From Deltaproteobacteria bacterium (GTDB lineage: Bacteria; Myxococcota_A; UBA9042; PHBI01), in contig SBGO01000480.1 of assembly GCA_006226565.1 (NCBI GenBank), positions 1-53,003 of the forward strand: a DNA stretch of 53,003 nt, in the 5' to 3' direction. Below the pieces are notes generated by a model. The model made no database searches. It saw only the letters and a program-made list of their open reading frames with translations, and was not told the origin of the DNA. Every line of letters begins with the position of its first letter. Position 1 is the first letter of the stretch. Position numbers and translations under genes: made by a program. This document shows, piece by piece, positions 1 through 8,781 of this stretch.

Positions 1-41
1 CGCTGCGTGCTCCCGCGCCCGCGGCGCTGCGTGCTCCCGCG
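1..41. repeat. Two copies of a 17-bp GC-rich direct repeat at the window edge
   Basis: The 17-mer CGCTGCGTGCTCCCGCG occurs at 1-17 and again at 25-41, a 24-bp period. The array may continue to the left of the window. A + strand reading frame through it gives an Ala/Pro/Arg-rich peptide, so it could be the tail of a low-complexity gene, but no gene can be defined from this edge. Confidence 0.5.
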
Positions 42-88
42 GTGGCGCCTGCTCGCGCGCTCGCGCCTGGCGATGCCCCAAAGAAAAA

Positions 89-110
89 GGCCCCGTCTCG
101 CGACGGGGCC
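89..110 (-). terminator. Intrinsic terminator of the triple-thioredoxin lipoprotein gene
   Basis: A perfect 9-bp stem (GGCCCCGTC/GACGGGGCC) with a 4-nt loop lies about 50 bp downstream of the minus-strand stop codon. It is followed on the minus strand by a T-rich run (complement of AAAGAAAAA at 80-88), the classic rho-independent layout. Confidence 0.8.
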
Positions 111-162
111 CTCTTCACCGCGCGAGCAGCCCGGGGGCGCTCACGCGGTCACGTAGGCGAAC

Positions 163-2163
163 CTACTTCTTCTGGAGGATGTACTTGTCGATGACGGTCG
201 TGAACGCCTCGAGGTTGTAGCCCGACGGCGAGTTGAACTTGCGACCGTTGATGTACAGGGTCGGGGTGCCACGGACGCCGGCCTCGCGGCCCTCGGCCAT
301 GTCGGCCTCGATCTGGCCCTTGTACTTGGCGCTGTCGAAGCACGCGGTGAACTTCGTCTCGTCGAGGCCGACCGCCTTGGCGTAGCCCTTGATGTCGTCG
401 TTGCTGAGCGCCTTCTGGTTGTCGAACAGCTGGTCGTGAAGCTCCCAGAACTTGCCCTGCTCCAGGGCGCAGAGCGCGGCGAGGGACGCGGGCATCGCGC
501 TCTTGTGGAAGCTCAGCGGGAAGTGCTTGAAGACGACGGCGACGTCATCGCCGTAGTGCTTCTCCACCTCGGCCAGCGGGGCCTTGACGCGCGAGCAGAA
601 GGGGCACTGGAAGTCGCTGAAGAGCGTGATGACGATCTTGGCGTCCTTCTTGCCGTGCACCGCCGTGGACTCGGTGAACTTGAACTCGTTGACCTTCTCC
701 TCGAGGGGCTCGAAGACCTTGCCGTTCTTGACGATCTCCTCGTAGAGGGCCTGGCCCTTGGCACCCTTGGTGCTGGCGAGCGCCTCGGCCTTCTTGATCT
801 CCTCGTCGATGACCGTCTTGAACTCCTCGACCGGCTTGGCGCCGGTGAGCTTGCGGCCGTTCACGAAGGTGTTCGGGGTCCCGCGGGCGGTGACCTTACC
901 GGCGAGCTCCTGGTCGGCCAGGATCTGCTCCTTGTACTTGTTCGCCGCCACGCAGGCCTTGAACTTGTCCATGTCGAGGCCGAGCTCGCTGGCGTAGGTC
1001 TCGAGGTTGGCGGCCTCGAGGGCGCGCTGGTTGTCGAAGAGCTTGTCGTGCATCTCCCAGAACTTGCCCTGCTCCTTGGCGCAGAGCGCGGCCTCGCCGG
1101 CGCCCTGGGCGTTCTTGTGGAACGGGAGCGGGTTCGACTTGAAGACCATGCGGATCTTGCCCTCGTAGTCCTTCATGAGCTGGTCGAGGGTCGGGCGAAC
1201 CTTGCTGCAGAAGGGGCACTGGAACTCGCTGAAGACGACCATCGTCACGAGCGCGTCCTCGGCGCCCTTGACCGGATCGACCTGCGGGTTGACGTCGACC
1301 TTGTAGACGGTGCGGTCGACCGGGCGCTGCTGGCGCGGCGGGGTCTTCGGGGGGGTCTTGCCGGCGAAGACGTAGTCGAAGAGCGCCTGGTTGTTCGCCT
1401 TCGAGCGCTCCTTGATCCAGTCCATGCCCGTCTTGTTCGCCTTCGTCGCCTCGGCGACCTCGGCGTCGATGACGGCCTTGAACTGCTCGAAGGGCTGGGC
1501 GCCGCGGAGGTTCTTGCCGTTGATGAAGAACGACGGGGTGCCGGTGGCGCCGAGGGCGGTCGCGATGGCCTGGTTCGAGTCGATGAACTTGTCGGCCTCG
1601 GGGTCCGCGAAGTCCTTCTTGAACTGGTCCATGTTCAGGCCGAGCTCCTGAGCGTAGCGCTCGAGGTCAGCCTGCTTGAGGGCCTTCTGGTTCGCGAAGA
1701 GCTTCTCGTGCATCTCCCAGAACTTGCCCTGCTTCATCGCGGCGATCGACGCCTTCGAGGCCGGGCGCGCGTCCTTGTGGAAGGACAGCGGGTTCTGCAT
1801 GAAGGTGACCTGCACCTTGTCGCCGTACTCCTGCTTGATCTTCGCGATCGTCGGCTCGACGCGGCTGCAGAAGGGGCACTGGTAGTCCGAGAACTCGATG
1901 ATCTGGACGACCGCGTTGGGGGCGTTGGTGCTCGGCGGAGCCAGCGCACCGCCGACCGCGCCGACGGCCTGGGCCTCGGCGACGGCGGCGCCAGTGGGCG
2001 CCATCTCGGGGTTGGCGGCCTCACCAGGGCCGGCGGCGCCGCGGGCACCCTCGGCGGGGGCGGCGGGCGGAACCTGGGCGCCCTCGGGGGGAGTCGCGTC
2101 CTTCTTGCCACACGCGACGAGCAGCATCGCGGCGGACAGGACGGCAGTAAGCCTGAGCATCAT
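163..2163 (-). CDS. Lipoprotein with three tandem DsbA-like thioredoxin domains
   Basis: A 666-aa predicted lipoprotein. The N-terminus has a short hydrophobic signal with lipobox LVAC (lipidated Cys about residue 18), then an Ala/Pro-rich linker to about residue 83. Three DsbA/Thioredoxin_4-like domains follow, each with a CPFC redox motif (Cys pairs about 96/99, 316/319 and 520/523) and a later cis-Pro motif (GTPSFFING, GTPNTFVNG, GTPTLYING). Family knowledge suggests thiol-disulfide exchange in the periplasm or at the outer membrane. The start at 2163 (first of two ATGs) is chosen because AGGAGG lies 10 nt upstream; the longer frame to 2232 lacks a signal peptide at its N-terminus. Such domains usually occur singly or as Vitamin-K-reductase fusions, so three copies in one chain are unusual. 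Substrate is unknown. Confidence 0.9.
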   Translation of the reverse strand: MMLRLTAVLSAAMLLVACGKKDATPPEGAQVPPAAPAEGARGAAGPGEAANPEMAPTGAAVAEAQAVGAVGGALAPPSTNAPNAVVQIIEFSDYQCPFCSRVEPTIAKIKQEYGDKVQVTFMQNPLSFHKDARPASKASIAAMKQGKFWEMHEKLFANQKALKQADLERYAQELGLNMDQFKKDFADPEADKFIDSNQAIATALGATGTPSFFINGKNLRGAQPFEQFKAVIDAEVAEATKANKTGMDWIKERSKANNQALFDYVFAGKTPPKTPPRQQRPVDRTVYKVDVNPQVDPVKGAEDALVTMVVFSEFQCPFCSKVRPTLDQLMKDYEGKIRMVFKSNPLPFHKNAQGAGEAALCAKEQGKFWEMHDKLFDNQRALEAANLETYASELGLDMDKFKACVAANKYKEQILADQELAGKVTARGTPNTFVNGRKLTGAKPVEEFKTVIDEEIKKAEALASTKGAKGQALYEEIVKNGKVFEPLEEKVNEFKFTESTAVHGKKDAKIVITLFSDFQCPFCSRVKAPLAEVEKHYGDDVAVVFKHFPLSFHKSAMPASLAALCALEQGKFWELHDQLFDNQKALSNDDIKGYAKAVGLDETKFTACFDSAKYKGQIEADMAEGREAGVRGTPTLYINGRKFNSPSGYNLEAFTTVIDKYILQKK

Positions 2164-2371
2164 CGTCGAAAAACCTCCTGAGCCGATCCCTGGGTCATGT
2201 GTCGGGGTCGGGCTATCTACAAAGATGGCCACTGCGGGGATGGCCGGTGTGTCGGCCTTCGGCCTCGAAAATGCCGCGGGACTATGTCACAAGCGGTCTG
2301 GCCCCGCAACGCCGAAGCCCTGGGGGCTCTGGCCCCCCTGAAACGTGGTCCGAAGCGCAAAGGTTCACCCC

Positions 2372-4003
2372 ATGGCGAGAAATCTCCGACCCGACTCTCG
2401 AGCCCTCCTCCGCGCGGCGTCACGGCGCTCCCTCCTGCTCCTGACGGTGGTGGTGGCGGGCTGCAGGGGAGACGCCGGCGAGCGCCCGGGGCCGGCCACG
2501 GTCGCGCCCCCGGTGGCGGTCGTCGACACGGCCGCGCCGAGCGTCGTCACGCCGGGCGAGGGCCCGACGGATCCGCGCCCGGCCGTCGCGGGGACGGCGC
2601 CCGTCGCGGTCGAGCCGGCGCTCGTCGAGCAGGCGCTGCGCGTCCTCGAGGGCGCCGGTCGGGACACCTGGTTCGGCGTCTACATGGGCGCGCGCAAGGT
2701 CGGCAACGGGCACATCGTGTACCGCCGCAGCGAGCCGGGCGAGGCGGGGGCCTTCGCGGCGATCGTCGACCTGGAGATGACGCTCGAGGCCGGGGGGCGT
2801 CAGGCGCGGATGACCGCCTCGGAGCGACGCTTCTACGCGGCCGCGCCGTCTCTCGGCCTGGTCGCGGCCGAGATGGAGATGAGCGCCTCCGGCGTGCGGG
2901 ACCTGCGGCGTGGCCGCAACTCCGCGGACGGGATGCACATCTCGCGGACCCTCAACGGCGAGCCGCAGCCGGAGCGCTCGGTCGCCGGCTCCCGCGACAG
3001 CCTCGCGTACCTCGCGGTGACCAACCCGGCCGCGCCGGAGCAGCTCGCCCCCGGAGCGGAGCGCACGATCTACGCCTGGGATTGGGAGAGCGAGGCGGAC
3101 GACGAGGTCCTGGTCAAGGTGGACGCGATCGACCGTCGCCTCATCGCCGGCATCGAGAGCCACGTCGCGACGCTGTCCCTGGTCTACGAGGCGAGCGGCA
3201 TCACCATGAAGAGCCGGGTCGCCGACGGCGGGAGCGTGCTCGTGATGAGCCTCGGGCCGGCGCTCACGCTCCGGCAGGAGGAGGAGGAGGTCGCCAAGAG
3301 CGGCATCGTCGGGCTCGACGTGGCGGAGAGCGGCATCCCGGTGAAGACCGCGCTCGGCGATCCCGAGAAGATCTCGCGGCTCGTCCTGTCGTCCCGCCTG
3401 CCGGAAGGCTTCCGGCTGCCGAGCGGGCCCCGCCAGCAGCTCACGGCCGGGGAGGGCGGAGCGACGCTCATCACGATCGTGCGCGGCGTCGGCGCGCCGG
3501 TGACGGCGGAGGAGCGCGCGGCCGCGCTCGCCGAGGACGCGACCGTCGACTGGAAGGCGAAGCCGGTGCGGGAGCTCGCGGCGACGCTCACCGCCGGCCT
3601 CGAGACGCCGCGCGCCAAGGCCGACGCGCTCGCGGCCTGGGTCCACGACAACCTCGCCAAGCGCCTGGCCACCCACCTCCCGACGGCGTCGGCGGTGCTC
3701 GAGCGGCGGGTCGGCGACTGCACCGAGCACACCTGGCTCTTCACCGCCCTCGCGCGCGCGGCGGGGCTGCCCGCCCGCCCGGTCTACGGGGTCGCCTACG
3801 CCGGGGATCTCGAGCGGCGCTTCGCCTACCACGCCTGGGCCGAGGTCGAGATCGACGGCACCTGGCAGGCGCTCGACCCGACCTGGGGCGAGGCGGTCGC
3901 GGACGCCACCCACGTGCAGCTCGGCGCGGACCTCAAGCACGTCGGCGCGGCCCTCGGCGGGCTCACCTTCGAGGTGGTCTCCCACGAATCCGTGGGCGAC
4001 TGA
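2372..4003 (+). CDS. Transglutaminase-like domain lipoprotein
   Basis: A predicted 543-aa lipoprotein with N-terminal signal and lipobox VVAGC near residue 28, followed by a Pro/Ala-rich linker. The C-terminal part is a transglutaminase-like core with a visible Cys-His-Asp triad: Cys about 450 in GDCTEH, His about 487 in YHAWAEVEI and Asp about 502 in ALDPTWGE. The roughly 400 preceding residues are beta-rich and unassigned. Family members act as peptidases or amide-forming enzymes, mostly outside the cytoplasm; the substrate cannot be read from the sequence. ATG 2372 is preferred because the signal peptide starts there; an in-frame GTG-type start at 2345 is possible. It is divergent from the thioredoxin lipoprotein and convergent with the next gene. 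Confidence 0.85.
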   Translation: MARNLRPDSRALLRAASRRSLLLLTVVVAGCRGDAGERPGPATVAPPVAVVDTAAPSVVTPGEGPTDPRPAVAGTAPVAVEPALVEQALRVLEGAGRDTWFGVYMGARKVGNGHIVYRRSEPGEAGAFAAIVDLEMTLEAGGRQARMTASERRFYAAAPSLGLVAAEMEMSASGVRDLRRGRNSADGMHISRTLNGEPQPERSVAGSRDSLAYLAVTNPAAPEQLAPGAERTIYAWDWESEADDEVLVKVDAIDRRLIAGIESHVATLSLVYEASGITMKSRVADGGSVLVMSLGPALTLRQEEEEVAKSGIVGLDVAESGIPVKTALGDPEKISRLVLSSRLPEGFRLPSGPRQQLTAGEGGATLITIVRGVGAPVTAEERAAALAEDATVDWKAKPVRELAATLTAGLETPRAKADALAAWVHDNLAKRLATHLPTASAVLERRVGDCTEHTWLFTALARAAGLPARPVYGVAYAGDLERRFAYHAWAEVEIDGTWQALDPTWGEAVADATHVQLGADLKHVGAALGGLTFEVVSHESVGD

Positions 4004-4044
4004 GCCGGCTCGTCGGGATCGGGTCTTCCGCCGCGGGGCGGCTT

Positions 4045-4069
4045 GCGAGGCCCCGCCGAGGGGCCTCGC
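4045..4069. terminator. Hairpin between convergent genes, possible bidirectional terminator
   Basis: Perfect 10-bp arms GCGAGGCCCC / GGGGCCTCGC with a 5-nt loop lie between the converging ends of the transglutaminase and lamin-tail genes. There is no T-tract, so factor-independent function is not certain. Confidence 0.5.
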
Positions 4070-4087
4070 GGCTGGCGCCGACGCCTG

Positions 4088-5563
4088 TCAGGGCGTGGCG
4101 CTGTTCTTCTGGCCCGGCGTCCCCTGCTGGTTGTCCGGGCCGAAGTTCTTCGTGCCGGCTTCCCAGTTCTCCGGGACCGTTCCGTCGCCGGTCGGGTTGA
4201 CGCGCTCGAGGCTGCGGCCGGAGAAGAACTGCGTCCACGGCTCGAAGCGGCTGTAGCGGACCTGGTCGACGAGCGCCGAGCCGAACTGGTTGCCGTCGTA
4301 GAGGAGGATGCTGCCGACGGTGTTGGGCAGGTAGAAGCCCGTGCCGTAGGCGAGGTCCACCGGCACGCCGCCGTTGGTGTTGGAGTTCGAGTTCATCCCG
4401 ACGACGAGGTAGCTGCGCGGGGCGATGGTCAGGTTCGGCCCGGACAGGGTGAAGGCCTGATCGCCGCAGTCGCGGAGCTGCCAGCCCTGGATGTTCACCG
4501 GCTCGTTGGTCGGGTTGTAGAGCTCGATCCACTCCTGACCGAGGTCGCTGCCCCACGGGTCGGCCATGTGCTCGTTGATGACGATCTGCTTGGTCCCGGG
4601 GTCCTCGGCCGGCGCCTGGCACTCGGACGCGATGCACTTCGAGATGCCCGTCGACGCGCCCTTCTCGGTCCAGTCGAGGTCCGTCTCGTCGCGCGGCTCG
4701 ATCTTGAAGTTGCCGAAGGCGTAGTAGAGCGGGCCGGTGATGCTGGCGAAGTGGTCGCCGAGGCGGGCGTCCCAGTGGATCCCGAGGTCGTCGATCCGCA
4801 GGTTGCCGGTGACCGAGAACTCGCCGTACTCCTTGGGGCAGTCGGGCCGGGTGTTGACCGTCTCGACGTCCTCGACCCGCACCAGGACCCCCTCGAACAT
4901 CTCGGCGATGGCGCCCTCGGTGGCCAGGTGGGCCGGGTGCACGGGGACGTACGGGGCGGGCGGCGTGCCGGCGCTGATGCGCTCGTAGCTCTCCAGGTAG
5001 ACCTGGGTGTTCTCGTAGAACTCGGTGTAGCTGCCGGTGATGTTCACGCGGTCACCCACCGCCAGGTCGGTGTCGGTCGGCTCGCCGTGGGCGTAGACGG
5101 CGATGCCGCTGTACGGGCCGCCGTTCGCCTCCTGGACGAAGAAGGTGTCGCCGAAGAGGCCGGTGACGACGACGCCGTCGAGCTCGACGTAGTAGCCGGG
5201 GTTCTGCGTCGGCTCGGGCCAGACGTGGTCCGGGCACTGCGGGTCCTGGAGATCGTAGATGTTGATGCTGCCGCCCGGGTCCGAGCAGTTGCCGAAGCTC
5301 GCCACGACGTCGGCGTCGGGGATCGGCGGCGCCGTGTCGACGGGCGTCGTGTCGGCGATGAACGTGTCCACCAGGGTGGTGTCGCTGACGCCGTCGCTGT
5401 CCTCGAGGGCGTCTTCGACGGCGTCCTGGGTGCCGTCCTCGTCGACGACGAGGGTGTCGCCGTCGACCACGTCGGAGCCGGTGTCGGCCCCGCCGTTGTT
5501 GTCGTCCGAGCACGCGACGAGGAGGAGGACGGAAGCGAAAGCGGCGTAGCGAGTCCTGATCAC
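4088..5563 (-). CDS. Lipoprotein with OB-fold-like region and C-terminal lamin tail domain
   Basis: A 491-aa protein starting at a GTG codon with GGGAGA upstream. It has a short signal and lipobox LLVAC, then an acidic Asp/Thr-rich linker of about 80 residues. Residues about 125-280 (…YYVELDGVVVT… GDRVNITGSYTEFY… FEGVLVRVEDV) resemble the OB-fold-like region found in secreted nuclease-type proteins and DUF5689 proteins. Residues about 320-490 form a lamin tail domain (IVINEHMADP … EWIELYNPTNEPVNIQGWQL … LERVNP). No nuclease catalytic domain is visible, so this is likely a surface binding or structural protein, not an enzyme. Its function is not known. Confidence 0.85.
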   Translation of the reverse strand: MIRTRYAAFASVLLLVACSDDNNGGADTGSDVVDGDTLVVDEDGTQDAVEDALEDSDGVSDTTLVDTFIADTTPVDTAPPIPDADVVASFGNCSDPGGSINIYDLQDPQCPDHVWPEPTQNPGYYVELDGVVVTGLFGDTFFVQEANGGPYSGIAVYAHGEPTDTDLAVGDRVNITGSYTEFYENTQVYLESYERISAGTPPAPYVPVHPAHLATEGAIAEMFEGVLVRVEDVETVNTRPDCPKEYGEFSVTGNLRIDDLGIHWDARLGDHFASITGPLYYAFGNFKIEPRDETDLDWTEKGASTGISKCIASECQAPAEDPGTKQIVINEHMADPWGSDLGQEWIELYNPTNEPVNIQGWQLRDCGDQAFTLSGPNLTIAPRSYLVVGMNSNSNTNGGVPVDLAYGTGFYLPNTVGSILLYDGNQFGSALVDQVRYSRFEPWTQFFSGRSLERVNPTGDGTVPENWEAGTKNFGPDNQQGTPGQKNSATP

Positions 5564-5710
5564 GGCGATCTCCCAAGGGCGACGTCCGCGGACAGTAGGC
5601 AGCCGGATCGGGTCGGGTCAAGGAGGAAGGGTGGGGACCGACAGGGCGAACCGCGGCGCGCACTGACCGGGCGGCCAGAGGCGCCGTCGCGGCCGATCCC
5701 GCGCGCCGTG

Positions 5711-6739
5711 CTACGGCGTCAGCACGACCTTGCCGAAGACCTCGCGACGCTCGAGGGCCGCGTGGGCGTCGGCGATGGCGTCGAGGGGCAGCACGCGATC
5801 GACGAGCGGCGTGAAGATCCCCCGATCGTAGAGGCGCACGAGCTGGTGGAACTCGGCCTTGCTCCCCATGGTGGAGCCGAGGATGGACTGGCTCTTGAAG
5901 AAGACGTGGCGCAGGTCGATCTTGGCGGCCGCGCCCGTGGTGGCGCCACACGTCACGAGGCGTCCGGCGCGCGCCAGGCACCGCATCGAGCGCTCGAAGG
6001 TCTCGCCGCCGACGTGCTCGAGGACGACGTCGGCGCCACGCTTGGCGGTCAGGGCCCGGACGCGCGCCGCGAAGTCCTCCGTCTTGTAGTTGATGACCTC
6101 GTCGGCGCCGATCGCGCGCGCCCGCTCGAGCTTCGCGTCGCTCCCGGCCGTGGCGATGACCCGCGCGCCGAGGAAGCGCGCGATCTGGATCCCGGCCGAG
6201 CTCACGCCGCTCCCGGCCGCGTGGACGAGGATCGTCTCGCCGCCGCGGAGCTCCGCGCGCGCCACCAGCATGTGCCAGGCGGTGAGCCAGGGCAGGGACA
6301 GCGCGGCCGCGTCGGTCCAGCTCAGCCGCTCGGGCTTCGGCACGACGTTCGCTCGGGGGACCACGACCCGCTCGGCGAGCCCGCCGTCGACGCCCTCGCC
6401 GAGGATGGCGTAGCGCGCGCAGAGGTGGTCGAGCCCCGCGACGCAGCGCTCGCAGCGGCCGCAGGAGACGCCGGGGGCGACCATGACGGGCGCGCCGACG
6501 GCGACGTCGTCGACGCCGGGCCCGAGGGCGGCGATCTCGCCGGCGATGTCGGCGCCGCCGATGCGCGGGAGGTGGAAGCCGGCGCCGGGGATGCCGCGCC
6601 GGACCCACAGATCGAGGTGGTTGATGGCGCAGGCCCGCACCCGCACCGCGACCTCGCCCGGTCCGGGCTCCGGGGTCGGGATCTCCTCGACCCGGATCAC
6701 CTCGGGTCCTCCGTGCTCGCGAACGATGGCGGCTCTCAT
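5711..6739 (-). CDS. Zinc-binding MDR-family NAD(P)H:quinone / alcohol oxidoreductase
   Basis: A 342-aa medium-chain dehydrogenase/reductase. The N-terminal GroES-like domain contains the structural-zinc lobe with four cysteines (CGRCERC then LC, C-x2-C-x2-C-x7-C). The nucleotide-binding Rossmann domain has the AAGSGVSSAGIQ loop. This architecture fits cytosolic NADPH-dependent quinone reductases and zinc-type alcohol dehydrogenases; the actual substrate cannot be inferred. The start at 6739 is supported by AGGAGG 5-6 nt upstream, whereas the in-frame start at 6763 adds eight residues with no ribosome-binding site. It appears monocistronic. Confidence 0.88.
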   Translation of the reverse strand: MRAAIVREHGGPEVIRVEEIPTPEPGPGEVAVRVRACAINHLDLWVRRGIPGAGFHLPRIGGADIAGEIAALGPGVDDVAVGAPVMVAPGVSCGRCERCVAGLDHLCARYAILGEGVDGGLAERVVVPRANVVPKPERLSWTDAAALSLPWLTAWHMLVARAELRGGETILVHAAGSGVSSAGIQIARFLGARVIATAGSDAKLERARAIGADEVINYKTEDFAARVRALTAKRGADVVLEHVGGETFERSMRCLARAGRLVTCGATTGAAAKIDLRHVFFKSQSILGSTMGSKAEFHQLVRLYDRGIFTPLVDRVLPLDAIADAHAALERREVFGKVVLTP

Positions 6740-6836
6740 CGGCGTCCTCCTGAGTCGGCCCACGAAAGCGCCACGGCGCGGGGCCTGTCAACCGGAGGGC
6801 TCGCCAGGACTCGGCCGGTTGCGGTAGGGTCCGCTC

Positions 6837-7169
6837 GTGCTTCGGATCGTCGCCACCGTGATGTCCCTCGTCGTCCCCGGGAGCGGTCAGCTGCTCCGCG
6901 GGCGGCTGCGCGACGGGCTCCTGTTCCTGTGGGCGACCCTGTGGTTCCACGTCCTGACCCTCGGGGCGCTGCTCGCGGCCTACCCGAAGCTCGAGGACCT
7001 GCCGCTGACCTTCGCGGTGGGAGCCTTCGGCGTGCCGCGCGGGTTCGCGGTGCCGGTCGCCACGGTCTTCACGCTCGTGGTGATCGCGCTCCACGCCTGG
7101 GCGGCGCGGGACGCCTACGCCGACAAGCGCAACCCGTCGGCTCGCGAGGTCGCCGCGCGGCAGGCGTAG
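6837..7169 (+). CDS. Small membrane protein with an N-terminal PGSGQ motif
   Basis: A 110-aa protein starting at GTG. Three hydrophobic segments (about residues 3-18, 28-50 and 68-92) predict an inner-membrane protein. The PGSGQLLRG motif near the N-terminus is typical of small TM2/DUF5683-like membrane proteins in Gram-negative bacteria. A short charged C-terminal tail would face the cytoplasm. It is divergent from the oxidoreductase gene. No specific role is known. Confidence 0.7.
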   Translation: MLRIVATVMSLVVPGSGQLLRGRLRDGLLFLWATLWFHVLTLGALLAAYPKLEDLPLTFAVGAFGVPRGFAVPVATVFTLVVIALHAWAARDAYADKRNPSAREVAARQA

Positions 7170-7359
7170 CGCGACGTCGCTCCGGACGGGGGCGAGGGCG
7201 CTCGGACGCGCGGCGCTGGCCGAAGGACGCCGCCCGAGGCACGCGGAGACGCTGCACGGGGCTGGCCTGGACGAACCGAGGCCAGCCCCGAACAGACGAC
7301 GGGCGAGGTGGCGCGGGGCCGACCTCGCCCGGGTGAGTACCGTTGGTGACGTCCAGCAA

Positions 7360-7497
7360 GACCGGATCTAAACCCAATATCCCTCGCAGGTGGGCTTCGA
7401 GGTATCCACTTTAGGCTTCCTGCTACCAGGGCAGGCATGCACACCGTGGACAGGGACGAACCCCGGGTTCAGATCTAGGGTTTAGACATATGTGGCC
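7360..7497 (-). ncRNA. ssrS: Candidate 6S RNA
   Basis: Read on the minus strand, this stretch has a closing stem of nine perfect pairs (GGGTTTAGA at 7478-7486 pairing with TCTAAACCC at 7367-7375) and an outer GGCC/GGTC pairing. The apical part reads GGTGTGCATGC, then a short hairpin CCTGC…GCAGG, then GAAGCCTAAAG. This follows the order of the conserved apical region of E. coli 6S RNA (GGTGAGCATGC, hairpin, GAAGCCTTAAA). 6S RNA binds sigma70-RNA polymerase and dampens transcription in stationary phase. No open reading frame explains the region. The ends are approximate and the identification rests on a remembered comparison, so a covariance search is needed to confirm it. Confidence 0.45.
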
Positions 7498-7500
7498 GAG

Positions 7501-8041
7501 CTGAGTCGTACACCACAGTCATCTCACACCCCGAAAGTAGCACGGGTTTTCGGCCAGGTCACCCCAGAGGAGCGGTTTTTCGCTTCCGCCCCGAGGGGGG
7601 ACCCGGGGCGGGGTGCAACCCTTTGTAATCACTGTGATGCGAGGGTGTTCTCCGGCGTGGCGGCCGGGCCCGTGCCGGCGCGGAGCCGCCGCGGCGTCCG
7701 GATGGCCGTGGCGGCGCGGAACCCCGCGTTGCGAAATGCGAAAACCGCAAGGCTGCCCACCGCCTGCGGCAGCTCGGTGCGGTCCTCTGTCGCACCGCAA
7801 GCGGCGCGCGGATCGTCAATGACCACGCCGCTCTCCGTGCGCTGCAACGGCGCGCGGATCGCCCGAGCCACGCCAGCGTGCCGGGGCGCGAGCGGACCAA
7901 CCTCGCGGACCCGCACCCCCGGGGCGCCGACACGGAGCTCACCCGTCCTCGACAGGGGAGGACCAGGAAGCCTCTGGTCCACGGCGCGGCGGCGCGACGA
8001 CCCGGCTGGGAAGCGGTCGACGCCGCGTGCCCTGAAACGAC
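7501..8041. other. Intergenic stretch with no convincing gene
   Basis: About 540 bp between the RNA gene and the left island boundary. All open frames are arginine-rich out-of-frame type translations without ribosome-binding sites, and no repeat or tRNA is visible apart from the terminator that follows. It may contain the promoter of the candidate 6S RNA at its left edge (TGGTGTACGACT on the minus strand near 7508-7520). Confidence 0.4.
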
Positions 8042-8069
8042 GAAAGCCCCCGATTTCTCGGGGGCTTTC
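8042..8069 (-). terminator. Original tRNA-Leu terminator, left behind at attL
   Basis: Perfect 12-bp arms (GAAAGCCCCCGA / TCGGGGGCTTTC) with a 4-nt loop directly abut the CCA end of the partial tRNA-Leu at 8070. On the minus strand TTTC follows. Before integration this hairpin would have terminated the tRNA-Leu transcript; now the intact tRNA is 18 kb away and uses a different hairpin. Confidence 0.75.
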
Positions 8070-8132
<63 letters not shown>

Positions 8133-8312
8133 TGAGAGCCAAGCGCCATGCGGGCTTCCGCCACAGTAACGATCAATCGGGCCCGGATTTCCGTCAACCC
8201 CGCTTGGTGCTTGGTTCCGCGAGTCTCAGCTCGGTCGGGCAGCTCACACATACGGCGGCGCACAGGATGGTGCCGTCGATGCGATGTAAGTCCTCGGATT
8301 GTCGGAGGTAAC

Positions 8313-8603
8313 ATGGTTGACCCCACCCCCCTCGACGGAGGCGACGGCACCATCACCGTCGGCCAGGCGCGACGGCTCAACATCGCCGACCCGAAGAGGG
8401 GGCCGGAGACGCTCAACCGGGTCGCGCGTTGGATGCTGACGGGCGCGATCCGGCCGGACCTCGCCCGGACCTTCGCGTACCTGGCGCAGGTCGCCGTGCG
8501 AGCGTCCGACGTGGCCGACCTCGCCGAGCGCCTCGACGCCCTCGAGGATGCGCTGAAGGGTCGGGACATGACAACCGCAGGAGGGCGTCATGCGAAGCAC
8601 TGA
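8313..8603 (+). CDS. Small helical protein of unknown function, first gene inside attL
   Basis: A 96-aa protein. ATG 8313 is chosen because GGAGG lies 7 nt upstream; the longer frame from 8148 runs back toward attL with arginine-rich non-coding character. The C-terminal half is predicted helical with a possible short coiled coil (ASDVADLAERLDALEDAL). Its stop overlaps the start of the next gene by 14 nt, suggesting translational coupling. No family was recognised. Confidence 0.6.
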   Translation: MVDPTPLDGGDGTITVGQARRLNIADPKRGPETLNRVARWMLTGAIRPDLARTFAYLAQVAVRASDVADLAERLDALEDALKGRDMTTAGGRHAKH

Positions 8604-8781
8604 CCGCAAGCGACTCGATCGCCTGACCACAAGCGCGGACGGGGTTTGCCGCTACTGCGGCCGAGGGCCCGCGTCGGAAGAGCAACAGCGTGAGCTGACG
8701 GACGAGGAGGTCGCCGAGATTCTGCTTCTCGCGGCCGATGCCTTGAGGTTCGTGGACTGGGGCGCCGGTCAAGACGACTGA
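8590..8781 (+). CDS. Small CxxC protein of unknown function
   Basis: A 63-aa protein overlapping the previous gene by 14 nt, with AGGAGG just upstream of its ATG. It has a single CRYCG motif near residue 20, which could be half of a zinc knuckle, followed by an acidic helical segment (LTDEEVAEILLLAADAL). The tight overlap argues for an operon with the upstream gene. No function can be assigned. Confidence 0.6.
   Translation: MRSTDRKRLDRLTTSADGVCRYCGRGPASEEQQRELTDEEVAEILLLAADALRFVDWGAGQDD

Noticed and set aside
1..41. CRISPR array at the window start
   Set aside because: Only two 17-bp repeats with a 7-bp gap; no spacers of typical length and no cas genes.
436..2181. 581-aa + strand open frame opposite the thioredoxin lipoprotein
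   Set aside because: It is a Leu/Glu/Arg-rich antisense frame of a clear lipoprotein gene, with no ribosome-binding site or family motifs.
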